Assembly (NCBI GenBank): GCA_965178125.1
Contig: CBCXTV010000001.1
Location: 296,975-360,974, forward strand
Direction: 5' to 3'
Source of the DNA: Bilabrum cf. latius
Lineage: Eukaryota; Bigyra: Bicosoecida; Bigyra; Bicosoecida
Length of the DNA stretch: 64,000 nt
Below, one piece after another: positions 18,811 through 29,080 of this stretch; within the stretch, counting starts at the first letter, position 1; each line of letters begins with the position of its first letter. A program made the position numbers and the translations under genes. The notes under the pieces are model-generated. The model ran no database searches. It saw only the letters and a program-made list of their open reading frames with translations, and had not been told where the DNA came from.

Positions 18811-21712
18811 CTCTCCGTCACTCCATCTGGCGGCGAAAATTGCCTCAGTTTCCGGTCCCCGATTCCGGGCCCAAGGACCCCCGAAATTCCCGATTCCGCG
18901 CAGTGCCGAAAGCTCGACATAAACCACAAACACGACACACAACACAACACGATAGCGCCTCCCCACGCGCGGGATTGGGTCCTTCCGCTCGCTGCATGTG
19001 AGCTGCAGTGTGTTCTTGCCGGGAATGTCACTGGAAGTCGCGCTGCAGTCTGCTCAGGGCGCCTTATGACCATGAAGGCGTCTCAGCACCCGCGACGGCA
19101 AGAGGGGGCACGCACGACGTTGCGAAGCACCCGCCCTGGGTGAAGAAACTGCGTATCCACAGGAGTCACGTTCAGTTGCGCGAGAATTGGAAAGGCGGGG
19201 TAACTGGTGCAGAGGAGCTTGTTCGCAGCGCGGCTTCCACCAGCGCCGCTGACGATAAGATGCATCGGTCTCGGTACATGAGTCGGCACGGTGTTGCGTG
19301 ATTGACTTCACGATGCGGGAGTGTGCAGCCTTCCGCAGCGGGAGAATTGTATCTCCCCACGACCGCCGAAAAAAAAAAAAAAAAAGGCTATGCTGGACTC
19401 GTTCCAGGGAAGGCTATGCGATGAGTATCTCTAGGCGCTTTCCGGAAGACCCACCCACTACACGCTGGTCAGCCCTCCCAAGCGGGAGTGAACCGCGGAG
19501 CCGCGGGCCCGTGAGCGCTGCTGCTACGATCATTTCTGCCCGTTTGACTCTCGCCCACTCTTGCCGTGACCAAAGACGCGCAGATCCTTATGACGCATGA
19601 CACCTCGTCGAGGTGTCGAGACTGCCTCACATTCCCGTTACGGAGACCCACAGCACTGCGACAACGAAATCGGTCACGAAGAGAGCAAGAGGCCGCGCAC
19701 CTGAGCATCACAAAAACCCCGAGAGACATAAACAACACCGTACCGTGAAGTCCCTGCGACGAGGGGATGCTAAGCGGCTCCCACGGCGGCTCCTCTGCGG
19801 GAGAAGCTGCCGCAGACCTCGAGATGGGATGCACATGATTGCGAAGATTGCGGAACTCGTCCGAAGCCGGTCGCACGAGGGTCACAGCGAATGGAGGCAT
19901 ATCTTTGAAATAGAGTCTGCGTGCAAAGCAGCATTCCAAACGATCGTCCGCATTCTTCCGAGCAAATCCTTGGGAGCACACATCCTGCGGACGACATCTC
20001 TTTTCTATCCACCCCAGCGTACTCCCCGCGCACACTTCTCGCGAATGATTGAGAATTCTGTGCGGCACATGTAATATCAGGCTACCATGATACGCGGAAT
20101 GGCGTGCTATTGCTCGCACGTTCGTGCGCCCCCTTCCGAATGCGCTTACCACATCACTATGTTCGTCGGCAACCGTATACACCGTAGGGGTCTTCCCTCC
20201 GACACCAAGCGTACACGACTGGCCGTAATAGCGCAGCGTAGATGTTTCGGACGTCGCCCAGGACAAGTGTCGACGCCCGGTTCGTCACGATCACTACGTG
20301 TGCACTTCACTCACCGCCCTCCAGCCGCTAGACTTCTTTTGGAACGCGACATCCTACGACGCGCTATGACACGTAGCCGTAAACCGCAGACGGCCTCGCG
20401 TTCACTGCTTGCAGCGCAAGTGCGTGAACAAGAACCGCCCGCGTGGCACACCTTCGCAGGCGCGGAAGACAAAAAGTTCCTTCTAAGCTTGTATTCGGGT
20501 CCGAAAGCCAAATTCCACTTCGGGGTCGAGAAGGGCGACCCGGGAAATCACCGTACGCTCTGTGAATCCATTTCCCGGGGAAAGTCCCCGAGTTCCCGCT
20601 ACCCGGTCCCAGGCCCAGCGACCCAGGAAAGTTCCCGTCCCCCCGCATGCGGAAACCTCCCACGAAGCACGCCCACCTCACGCTTCACACGCAAAAGTCC
20701 AGGAGTCAAATCCATTCCGGACCCAGCAGTTCACCCCCCGTGACGATTGGGAAAGGCTCTTGCACACACCTTCTCGTCCGAGCAGTCTATGGAGCACACG
20801 CCTGTCTTCGTTGCCTTTTCCGGCCAAAAATGCAGGGAGTTCGAAGGGGAAGTAGCAAACGCGGAAGACCGCTTTCGAAACGCAGGTGCTCAGGGAAAAA
20901 CAACCAGAGCGTCCCTGATCCTCGGCAGAGCCGTCCAGGAGGGACGGGCACGGACGGGCATCGCAGATCTTGCAGCGCCACCATTCGCCGGGATGGGCGA
21001 CCGGACGAGGGCGACCACAAGTACGTAGCGTGCGACGTCCGTCAGTCGCCATGTTGCGCTCATTCGCTTTCGCGGCACGACTTCCAGGGCCGGCCTTACT
21101 CACTCCTCGGAGTCCGCGTGTGGATTCTCCCCTGCGCACGATCTGCCGCTCTAGATGCTACACAAAGATCCCGCTCGGATGACCCCCTCTGTGCATTCTG
21201 CAAGATTTTACGCGCCTCCATTCAATGCGCGAAGCATGCACCGCAGCAGTCTGAGTCCGGTGACCACCTTCAATAGCGTGGGACAAATTCCGTCCGCGAT
21301 GTGCATTCGGGCATGCTCCCCTTTCCGAGTCTCTGTGACCCGTAGTGCGTCCGCGGCCAACGACTCAGGACTCCACGATGGTACGCACGAGTTGCATTCC
21401 TTGCACGAAGCGTGCGGAGAGAAAGCGATGCTCAGACATCGAGGCGCTTGGAGGGTCTGCACACGACATGCTTCGAGAGGCCATGCAAACATGCGAAACC
21501 AGAACTGAGGTTCCTCATCGTTCCTGCTGTCGAGCGCTCAATTGGGGCATCGGATCAGGACGAAGCTCGCGAAGAGAGGGCGCGGGTGTCCCCATCCAAA
21601 AATCCGCCGCCTTCAAGGCTCATGTTCCCGGATCCTGCATTCGCGAGTTTCGGGAGCAGAAGTGCAAGATCGCCGCTGGACACACAGCGCATGCCATTTC
21701 CCGTCTCTGGAG
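18811..21712. other. Left part of block B, no supported gene (unit 2)
   Basis: About 2.9 kb. Long frames exist on both strands (for example 19469-20266 minus and 20087-20743 plus), but they overlap each other, lack recognisable motifs and look like chance openings in GC-rich DNA. It contains a 17-A tract (19369-19385). It also holds a diverged copy (20499-20650) of the sequence 18755-18904, which spans the A/B boundary. The unit 3 equivalent is 44639-47534, where the tract is 11 A. Confidence 0.6.
20499..20650. repeat. Diverged repeat matching the A/B boundary sequence
   Basis: About 150 bp alignable with 18755-18904. Shared blocks include GACCCGG, GTAC followed by CTC, TCCAT, CCCGAG or CCTCAG-like strings and GGCCCA or GGGCCCA. 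Homology continues on both sides of the point corresponding to the TA at 18809-18810. Copy at 46321-46472. Confidence 0.65.
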
Positions 21713-24274
21713 ATGTCGGGCTTCCAGGCGCAATTCGGACACCATCGCCAGGACCTCGGGAAGATGACATGTCTGCTGATCTGCAGGGAAGAGTCCCGCT
21801 TCGAGGAGTGGCGACAAAAAAAAGGGGCGCGAGAACTCCACGAGCACATGGGAGCGGTCCTTCGGCTCCCCAATCCAGTGTTTCCGCAGACCGACAGGGA
21901 CCCAGATGGACGCGACATCGTCAAAGACCAGGCCCTCTTGGATATCTTCTCCGGCAAGATAACGGACTGGAGCAAATACAATCCGGCCACTGTTGGGGCG
22001 ATCCAATCCCATCGAAACGCATGGCTGTGGGCTGAGAACCACACGCCGACGGAATGGCTCATGGTTGTCGAAGATGATATCGAACCTCGCGAAGCATGCG
22101 TGGATCGGCTACTCGTAGTTCTTCACGCCATCGCGAAAAACCCCAAGGTGACGCAGATGGCCATGTTAGCGGGGTCAGAAGCACCGAGAATGGTCACCCT
22201 CCAGCGCGAAAACTCCACCTCCATCCACAATTGCGAGCGCCTCTTGGACGTGCGGACCTATCCGGCGCACTGGGTAGACAACACATTTGTGGTCCCCTAC
22301 CACGTCGGCATGGGCCTAAAGTGGTATCTCATCAGCCCGGAGGGGAGGAAGGCGCTCCTGAAGATGCGGATCCCGAACCGAAGCTTCGAACGCTGCGTCT
22401 GGCGCCGCCTCTTCGACACGTTCCAAGGGCCGGTATGGAAGTGGGGAGATTGCCTCCGCATGACATCTGTGCTGGCAGCCAGCCCGGTCCTCGCATCGAC
22501 TCCCGAGAGCATGGACACGGAGTGGGGGGGCTCGGGACGACGAAGTGCGGATGCAGGGCACAGTATGAAACCGTACATAATGATCGACCCGAGTGACGAC
22601 TGGACTCTTGGCGAGCGATTAAACACATTGTCCGTCGTGATGTCCGTGTGCGCGGCCCTGAGTTGGGGGGTTGTCCTCGTCTGGGAAAAAACAGAGCGCG
22701 TGCCCATCTCCTACGAAGACTTGTGCGGTGTTCACGAGCACGCCGGCGAAACCAACACGTTCGTCCACCTCCTCCAGGACAAACGCGGCGGGTCGTATTC
22801 GTACTTCCTGAGGTACGGAGACATCCGCATCCACGTGGTGCAGCCGATGATGTGCATCCCCACCCTCGACAGAATGCTCGACATGGTAGCCATGAAGAGG
22901 CCCAAGATGAACACCCTGCCTCCCTTGAAATGGCAGACCGCTCGATGGATCCAAGTCAAGCAGAAGTGGATCGATAAACTCCACACGGAGATGCCGGGGG
23001 CCGAGCTGCCCTCATGGCTGGAGTGGCCACCCTCAACCCACGCGCTTGTCCTCTGCGACGACAGGGACTTGGCGGCGCATTGCCTCGAGGGGAGATGCCA
23101 AGAGGAGCAGCAGGAGTGGATGAACGGCGGGAAGGACAACAGCATCCAGTACTACATCCTTGAGGCAAAGCAGGCGCTGCAGAACGAGTTGGAAGACATC
23201 CTAAAGGGGGACAGCAGCTCGCGCCTCGTCGTGATCCGCATGACAACCAAACCGCTGGGACAGGTCTGGGTGGACATGATGAAGCACCTCACGAAGCAGT
23301 TCAGGGAGCGCATCATAACGCCAACGTTCCTCCTCCCGAAAATGATCCCCAAAAGGAGGCACGACGAGAAGAACCCGAGTGATGATTGGATTACTTGGGG
23401 AGCATCCTTGGCGAAAACCGTGGGCCTCCTCACGCTCATACCTCCGATGCAAGTGCACTATCCCATCATGAGCTGGACCGTGGCCTGGAACCACTTCATG
23501 TTTAAGGGCAGGACTGCCACGGACACCGTGATCCCAGACGTCATCCGAACTCTGTACGCTCCGCACAAGAGCAACAGGAAGCAGCTCCTCAAGAACGGCC
23601 CGCTGTGCCAGACGAGGCGCGCCGTGCTGGACTCGCCCGCACTGCGGGACATTGCGAACAACTACTCAAGGGCCAAGGACAAGACCTATAACCTCTTGAG
23701 TTATTCCAAATGGTTTGCCGAGGAAGCCATGTGGCACATGATCAAGTACGCGGAAAGCACGCAGTGCATCGTCGACCCGTTCGTGAGCCGCCAGTGCCAA
23801 AAGGTCTTCGAGCACATCCCCTCGGACGACATCGGCCATGCGGACGCCCGGCTCCGGTACAACCTTCAGGATGCCGACGACCGAGGTTACCGCTTCAACG
23901 CGGGGCATCTCTACACCGCGGTGCAGGGCATCAAAACGGTGAACATCGCATACAACAAGTGGCTCACCGAGCAGGCACAGAGTCATTCCGAATGGAGCTG
24001 GGGCAAAACGTTCATCAAGCTTGTGATCAACCAGTGGCGGCAGCAGCAGGGCAGTGAGCCGTATGACGTGGACGAGGAGGAGTACGTGAGCCTTCCGCGG
24101 ACCTTCCACGGGAATTCGTTGAAGCTCGCGAGGAGCGTAAGCCACAAGGACACGAGATCCTGCTCCAGATCGTCCTCATCCTATTCCAGGTCGCCCTCCA
24201 CCAACAGGACTGAGGCACAGCCTTCGAAGAGAGCGCGCCTGACCCCGGCACCCGGCGTAAAGCACGAGCCCTGA
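21713..24274 (+). CDS. GT25-like glycosyltransferase with long extension and SR-rich tail (unit 2)
   Basis: 853 residues from the ATG at 21713 (836 from 21764); the frame is open from 21542 without an ATG. Residues about 18-250 look like a family 25 glycosyltransferase: AIQSHRNAW near 96-104, then a hydrophobic strand ending VVEDD with the EDD triad at 120-122 (codons at 22070-22078), the likely metal/sugar-nucleotide site. Near residues 285-330 MKPYIMIDPSDDWTLGERLN and the following VVLVWE weakly recall the GxGNRL-type start of fucosyltransferase-like enzymes. A long region without known motifs follows. The last about 45 residues are an SR/RS-rich tail with a basic KRAR patch, odd for a Golgi enzyme; no clear signal peptide or membrane helix is visible. 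Activity is therefore uncertain. Fragments occur repeatedly in block A. Confidence 0.65.
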   Translation: MSGFQAQFGHHRQDLGKMTCLLICREESRFEEWRQKKGARELHEHMGAVLRLPNPVFPQTDRDPDGRDIVKDQALLDIFSGKITDWSKYNPATVGAIQSHRNAWLWAENHTPTEWLMVVEDDIEPREACVDRLLVVLHAIAKNPKVTQMAMLAGSEAPRMVTLQRENSTSIHNCERLLDVRTYPAHWVDNTFVVPYHVGMGLKWYLISPEGRKALLKMRIPNRSFERCVWRRLFDTFQGPVWKWGDCLRMTSVLAASPVLASTPESMDTEWGGSGRRSADAGHSMKPYIMIDPSDDWTLGERLNTLSVVMSVCAALSWGVVLVWEKTERVPISYEDLCGVHEHAGETNTFVHLLQDKRGGSYSYFLRYGDIRIHVVQPMMCIPTLDRMLDMVAMKRPKMNTLPPLKWQTARWIQVKQKWIDKLHTEMPGAELPSWLEWPPSTHALVLCDDRDLAAHCLEGRCQEEQQEWMNGGKDNSIQYYILEAKQALQNELEDILKGDSSSRLVVIRMTTKPLGQVWVDMMKHLTKQFRERIITPTFLLPKMIPKRRHDEKNPSDDWITWGASLAKTVGLLTLIPPMQVHYPIMSWTVAWNHFMFKGRTATDTVIPDVIRTLYAPHKSNRKQLLKNGPLCQTRRAVLDSPALRDIANNYSRAKDKTYNLLSYSKWFAEEAMWHMIKYAESTQCIVDPFVSRQCQKVFEHIPSDDIGHADARLRYNLQDADDRGYRFNAGHLYTAVQGIKTVNIAYNKWLTEQAQSHSEWSWGKTFIKLVINQWRQQQGSEPYDVDEEEYVSLPRTFHGNSLKLARSVSHKDTRSCSRSSSSYSRSPSTNRTEAQPSKRARLTPAPGVKHEP

Positions 24275-25148
24275 CGACGAAATGCCGCGGAACAGCGCGT
24301 TGCGAGGAGACAAAGCTCCGCAGGCAACAGCAGAAGGCCGCCGAGCGCCGGAGTTGGAGGGTCACATAGTTCCATCGGTCCCATTCTCTCCGGAAGTCGC
24401 ATAGCACGTGGAGATCCGCATGCTCTCGGTGCATGAACGCTGGCAGCACGCAGTGCCAAAGTCGCAAAGCGCTTCAGAGTCACAAGTCCAGAAGTTCTTC
24501 TGCCAATGTGTGTCCTCTTCCCGCTCATGTGTGCATCCTCGGAGGAAGTCTGGAGATGACAGGACCCAGCACGCACCACATCAGAAGTCCTTTTTTAAAG
24601 CGGCATCGTCAGACAAAAATCTGGAACGCCCTTCCGCAAAAAAGAGTGCTGCCCACAGAAAAAAGGGAAACACCTGAGGCCCCAGAAGCCAAAGGGAGGA
24701 CCGCGAAGGACGCAGTTTCGAGGTCACACTTTCCGGGACCAGTTTTGAGCCCAAAAAGGGGTACACAAGAGGAAAACACGATGCGGGAGGCTTGAAATTG
24801 TCACCGAAAACGGGCCCAAAATTGGGACCCCTTTTTCGCAAATTTCGCAGCATCCAGACGACCCAGAAAGGCTTTCCCAGGCGCCGCCTCGAAGCTCACC
24901 TTCTCGCATGCAACCATGACGCAGCCCCACCTCCTCATGCAGACGCGTCTGAGAGACCCCGCAGTGGAACTTCTCCCATTCTGCGCAGGAAGCACTTCAG
25001 TCTACAAGGACCCGCGCACTTCTTACCGCACCACCTCCATGTGAAAGCACTTCTCGCGGAGTTTTTTTCGGGCCCAGGAATACAGCAACTGCCAGAAGCT
25101 TCGCACAGAAAAGCAGCCCACTCAGGAAGCAAACTCACTGCACACCCC
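24275..25148. other. Region between GT25-like and Lys-rich genes
   Basis: No gene supported. The frame of the Lys-rich gene is open upstream to 24792 but without an ATG before 25149, and the upstream amino acid sequence is unlike the rest. Around 24770-24835 the minus strand contains TTTTGGGCCC and TTTCGGTGAC elements resembling, in reverse orientation, the right end of block B (30738-30765). The unit 3 equivalent is 50097-50970. Confidence 0.5.
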
Positions 25149-25619
25149 ATGGCGAGCGACGCAGAACCGGAGGACGCAATGCGGCTCGACTCCCCTAGAG
25201 ATGCGGATGCAGCGGCGCCACCCGAAGCGACGGAGGCAGGATCACAGAAACCAGATCATGCGCAGCAGTTCTTCGAGGAGCCCTGCCCGAAAGACGGACA
25301 CATGGAAGCGCTAGAGAAGACCGCCAAGACGGACGAACCTGGCGACACACCCTTGTTCGTCGACAAGTGGACGGCAGCGATCACACGCCTTACCGAGGAG
25401 CGCAAGGCTCTCAAGCTCGAGCAGCGGGCTAAAACGAAGGCCATCCGCAAAACCATCCGGCAGAAAAGGCGCACCATGAAGAACGCCAAAAAACTCACAG
25501 ACGACGAGCTCGCCCAAATCGTGCTAGACAGGAAGATCTTGCAGTTGGTGCAAAAAGAAGAGATCGCAGCACGCAGCTCCGCCAACTCCTCAACGAGCCA
25601 GGCGAAGTCGACCTTGTGA
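25149..25619 (+). CDS. Small acidic/Lys-rich protein (unit 2)
   Basis: 156 residues from the ATG at 25149. The first half is acidic and Ala/Pro/Glu-rich. The second half is strongly basic and probably helical (about 85-150), with KAIRKTIRQKRRTMKNAKKL followed by a TDDELAQIVLDRK segment. The family is not recognised; highly charged proteins with a basic helix plus a D/E-L motif are common among dinoflagellate hypotheticals. A DNA- or RNA-contacting role is only a guess from charge. The last 21 codons and 3' flank are repeated in block C (12906-13054), which suggests the gene end was copied as a unit. Confidence 0.5.
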   Translation: MASDAEPEDAMRLDSPRDADAAAPPEATEAGSQKPDHAQQFFEEPCPKDGHMEALEKTAKTDEPGDTPLFVDKWTAAITRLTEERKALKLEQRAKTKAIRKTIRQKRRTMKNAKKLTDDELAQIVLDRKILQLVQKEEIAARSSANSSTSQAKSTL

Positions 25620-25980
25620 GAAGCGCTTCCCGTGTTCAGAGAACCGAGGATTACAGATAGACCCCGCGTCACAGAAGCCATCGCAAGAGGGCAGAGCGTC
25701 AAGTACAGCGCAGTCTTGACGGACACAGATAGCCCGAGCAGCACAAAGCAGCGGATGCGGCTGCCCAGCGGAGTCGCGCACTCGGACAGCATACACGGGA
25801 CGTGCTGGCAGAAATCACTCAGTCCGCGAGCACCGTCGTCAAGAGCACGGGAGGGGCAGACTCGACATGCACAACTTTGAAAAACGGGAGGGGCACGAAA
25901 GGAAGACAAATTTGGCATTAATCCTTGATTACCCCCGCCCCCCCGTAGAATCAGAGCGAGGAGATATGCTCGGAAGGTCC

Positions 25981-26192
25981 GGGGGGCAGTCGCAGAAAAG
26001 TGCACGCGAAAATAAGAGGAAAGGAGACCCCCCAAACCCACGTAGTGCGATCCTGGGTGGTACCCTCTAAGGTACTAAGAATCCTTCCCCCGAAAATCGC
26101 ACTACATCGGTCCCTGGCGTCGGGGAAAGCGGAAAAAAGGGGAGCACTACCGTGAACAAATCCTGCATTTTACAGGAAAATCGGAGCACTAC
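25981..26192. promoter_or_regulatory. Nested inverted repeat plus GCACTAC repeats upstream of Rep (unit 2)
   Basis: Outer arms GTAGTGCGAT (26042-26051) and ATCGCACTAC (26096-26105) enclose GTACC-CTCTAA-GGTAC (26060-26075). The heptamer GCACTAC recurs as a direct repeat at 26099, 26144 and 26186, and inverted at 26042. A small hairpin TCCTG/CAGGA lies between the last two. Repeated short motifs and a stem-loop near a Rep gene are the usual features of a Rep-recognised origin; that role is inference. The 130-bp core is shared with block C, where no Rep gene is adjacent. Confidence 0.55.
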
Positions 26193-26242
26193 GTGTCAAA
26201 AACTGGGGGTTTTTGAGGTTTTTTTCCAGAAAAACGGCATTT

Positions 26243-26451
26243 GGGGCCAACTGTCGGTTGTGGCCATACGCGTTGTGGCGTCGAGTCCGCGATCTCGTTG
26301 ATTATGGCTTGAAAAACTATGACGGAAGCCACTGAGGGTGGTAAGTACTTCCAAAGGTGGAATCATGTGTACATTGCTTGCTCGATTTCAGCCACGTGCG
26401 CAAAAAACGGCCTCGATTTCGGTGCTGTTTTCGCCCCCGAAAAGCGAGCAC
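26243..26451. other. 209-bp unit-specific segment (unit 2)
   Basis: Both flanks match unit 3, but this segment has no alignable counterpart there; unit 3 has a different 209 bp at 52068-52276. It lies about 340 bp before the Rep start. It contains no frame I recognise and ends in CCCCCGAAAAGCGAGCAC, which resembles the region of the inverted-repeat arm at 26086-26103. Confidence 0.85.
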
Positions 26452-26794
26452 GATGCCCTCGAACGTCGTGTCTCATGTGGTATTCGCCGGTTTCTATGTT
26501 CGAGAAGGCGGTCGGTCGGTCATCCTCTCTGGCAGGCTCCGAAGTGCGTTTGTGATCGTGCTAATTGCAACGCCATGCTTTCCTTCGTTGGCTTCGAGAA
26601 TCCTTCCCTCGGAAGCGGTACTACCTCGCCCAGGGCGGCACGAGCTGCAGACTCAGCTGCCTCGGTGCTCATGTGTGTCCCGTGTCAGCAGTTTCGGTGT
26701 TACGAACAGCAAGGATTCTGGGCATTGCGTGTCGGAGGCAAGTGTTCTATCTTGAGGCATTCCGCGATTCGTCGAAGGATTATTTGCGCAAATA
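26452..26794. other. Rep upstream region (unit 2)
   Basis: About 340 bp before the Rep ATG. A frame in another phase (26338-27069) crosses it and continues into the Rep gene; it holds a Cys-rich patch (CVPCQQFRC) but is probably a shadow or leader sequence. No promoter element could be assigned. The unit 3 equivalent is 52277-52619. Confidence 0.4.
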
Positions 26795-29080
26795 ATGTCG
26801 GCTCCGTTCAAGGGCGAAACGATGAGTTTGTCTGTTGCCGAGTCGCTGAAGTCCCGAGTCGCATCCTGCTCCTGGGATCCCGCGTGGGTTTCCGCGAGCT
26901 GCGTGCCGTGCGATGGCCTCCCCACAAGCCAGGAGTCAGAAGCGTCCACGACGGCGACCTCTGCTTTGTTAGGGGTGTCCGAGGCGTCCCCAACGTGCTC
27001 GTGTGGCCTCGGTGTCTCCAATTCGGTGGCTGCAGCGCGCGCGGCCGCTGTCCCGAGTTTTGGCTTTGACGATGCGGAGAACGACTTCGACGCCAGTCTC
27101 GACATGATTGAGGCCTCATGCGAGGTCGCATGCGAGGCAGAATGCGAGGGCGATCCGGGAGCCTGCTTGTTGTCCCACGGCAAGTCGAGCGGTCAGTGGC
27201 AGATCGGCGTAGTGGGTGAACGAGTCCTTTATGAGGGCCTCAGCGTTGAGGGCGACATTCCTGGCCGCGTTGCTGCCTCCGAAGCGCTCGCCGCGGGTGT
27301 CATCAATTTGGAACCCCCGTCAGAGGAAGTACTTTTGCCGGTGCAGCTTCTGCGGAGTAGTCAAGGTTACCGTGGGGTTCTGCCCATCGAGGATTCTGCG
27401 CCCGATGCGAGGGGGCGACCGCAGATGCTCATGCTTCCCGATTTCGTGCCCCCCGTGAAGAGGCGGCGTCTTCGGCAGAAGTGCGACCCTGCTGAGGGCG
27501 ATGCAGCACCGAGTCTTGCGGCTCATCTCGGACCTCCGCCCGCGGCTCGTGCCGCGGCCGGAGCGTCTGGGCCGCAGCGCTCGACTGGAAGGCCTTCGAC
27601 TCGTCCTATTGATAGTGTCATCTATCGTCTCCTGCGGGTTTTCCCTGACGATTTCAAGTTGGCGTTTCCGGCGTCGGTGTCACACCAGCGGAAGCGGTGC
27701 CTCATCAGGGAGGCGCTTCGCAATGTACCCGGTGACCGCATGTGCATCTTGAAAGACTGGGCTGCGGGGGCGGAGGACACTCCTTGCCAGCTTCGTTTCG
27801 AGGAGCTCTTCCCGGAGCTTGCGCGGCAGCGGGACGAAGTTGTGAGGAATCCGGGATCGCATTCAGTGCCCGTGGGCGAGATTGTGCCTGCGTCCGACAA
27901 GAACACGAGGCGGGGAAGGGCCGTGATGCTTACCTTTCACGGTCGCTGGGGTGTCGAAAAGGAGCCTGTGCGCGACATCATGTCGGCATCCGTGGCAAGG
28001 GGCGTCCTGAGGCGATTGGTTCTCGCGTCTCCGTTCTATGTGGAGCTTTGGGCCACCTTCAAGGCATGGGCGCAGGACATCGCGCGGCGGATGATGTGGC
28101 CTCAGCTGTCCATGAAAATGGAGCTCTCCCTGCACCGCAAGCACGCCGCAAACTTGGTGCACTTCCACGTATGCATGACGGATTCCGAGAAGTCGCATCG
28201 TTGTCGCGTGGCGGAGGATTTCATGTGGGCCGGCAGCAGGCCGAATGTCGTCTACGGCTCCGGGCGGTCAGCGAAAGCGCAGGAACGTGGCGCGTCGGAG
28301 TTACACTATTATTGTCAAGCTCCCAAAGTCGGTGCGCTGCTTTGCGCCACGAACTACCGAGCCGGACGCGATTTCGTCGTCAATGGTAAGTTCGTGCACG
28401 CGTTGTTCGCACGCTTCAAAATGGATCCGGACGTCGCGAGAAGGGAACTCGTGGCGTATCGGTGTCGGGACGCCGAGAACTTAGTGCGCGCCATCGACTT
28501 CCACATACAGAATGCCGCGGAGAGGAGAGAGGTGTGCGCGCAGGCCGCGGTGCACGTAGTGACGAAGCTCCGCCCCTTTAAGGTGGTGCCCGAAGTCGAG
28601 AAGTGGCGCGAGAGCTATCGTCAGGAGTGGTTCGCGCACATGCGCTTCAAGTTCCTTGTCTTGGTGGGGGACTCCCGGTTCGGGAAGACAGTGTACGCGC
28701 GGAATCTCTTCGGGAGCGAAAGGACTCTTGTTGTGAACTGTCAGGGCAGTGTGGAACCTCCGCTCCGTGGCTTCGATCGAAGTCGGCATGTGGCCATTGT
28801 GTTCGACGAGGCAAATGCCCTGTGGGTCGTCAACAACAAACAGGTCTTTCAGGCTGGCCTTGACCCCTCCCTGCTCGGCCAGAGCAAGACGAACAGCCTC
28901 GCATACTCTGTGTGGCTCCACGGTATCGCCCTGATCATCTGCACGAATTCGTGGGGCTCTGACGTGACGGAGTCGGTGGACCGCGAGTGGCTTGACAACA
29001 ACTGTACGAAAGTGGAGGTGAAAGATCGGCTCTACTTCGACGAGGACTTGTTGTCTCTCACGGATGTGCAGAAGAGCTGA
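26795..29080 (+). CDS. Rep-like protein: HUH endonuclease-like and SF3 helicase domains (unit 2)
   Basis: 761 residues from the ATG at 26795. Residues 1-370 are low-complexity and acidic, with a basic KRRRLRQK patch near 222. A Rep-like endonuclease region follows: a motif I-like strand MLTFHG (about 378-383) and HFH at 456-458 as the metal-binding HUH. A catalytic Tyr could be Y521 or Y505/506, but I cannot fix it. The helicase domain has Walker A GDSRFGKT (625-632, Lys631), Walker B IVFDE (668-672) and motif C IICTN with the SF3 Asn at 718. This order is that of rolling-circle Rep proteins (CRESS-DNA-like); related sequences are known as endogenous genes in dinoflagellates. The intact frame, identical in two units, suggests selection or recent amplification. 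It may nick and unwind DNA at a hairpin origin; candidate structures lie on both sides. Confidence 0.8.
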   Translation: MSAPFKGETMSLSVAESLKSRVASCSWDPAWVSASCVPCDGLPTSQESEASTTATSALLGVSEASPTCSCGLGVSNSVAAARAAAVPSFGFDDAENDFDASLDMIEASCEVACEAECEGDPGACLLSHGKSSGQWQIGVVGERVLYEGLSVEGDIPGRVAASEALAAGVINLEPPSEEVLLPVQLLRSSQGYRGVLPIEDSAPDARGRPQMLMLPDFVPPVKRRRLRQKCDPAEGDAAPSLAAHLGPPPAARAAAGASGPQRSTGRPSTRPIDSVIYRLLRVFPDDFKLAFPASVSHQRKRCLIREALRNVPGDRMCILKDWAAGAEDTPCQLRFEELFPELARQRDEVVRNPGSHSVPVGEIVPASDKNTRRGRAVMLTFHGRWGVEKEPVRDIMSASVARGVLRRLVLASPFYVELWATFKAWAQDIARRMMWPQLSMKMELSLHRKHAANLVHFHVCMTDSEKSHRCRVAEDFMWAGSRPNVVYGSGRSAKAQERGASELHYYCQAPKVGALLCATNYRAGRDFVVNGKFVHALFARFKMDPDVARRELVAYRCRDAENLVRAIDFHIQNAAERREVCAQAAVHVVTKLRPFKVVPEVEKWRESYRQEWFAHMRFKFLVLVGDSRFGKTVYARNLFGSERTLVVNCQGSVEPPLRGFDRSRHVAIVFDEANALWVVNNKQVFQAGLDPSLLGQSKTNSLAYSVWLHGIALIICTNSWGSDVTESVDREWLDNNCTKVEVKDRLYFDEDLLSLTDVQKS

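Noticed and set aside
19469-20266. 265-codon minus-strand frame in the left part of block B
   Set aside because: It overlaps plus-strand frames of similar length, has no recognisable motif, and its composition fits chance opening in GC-rich DNA.
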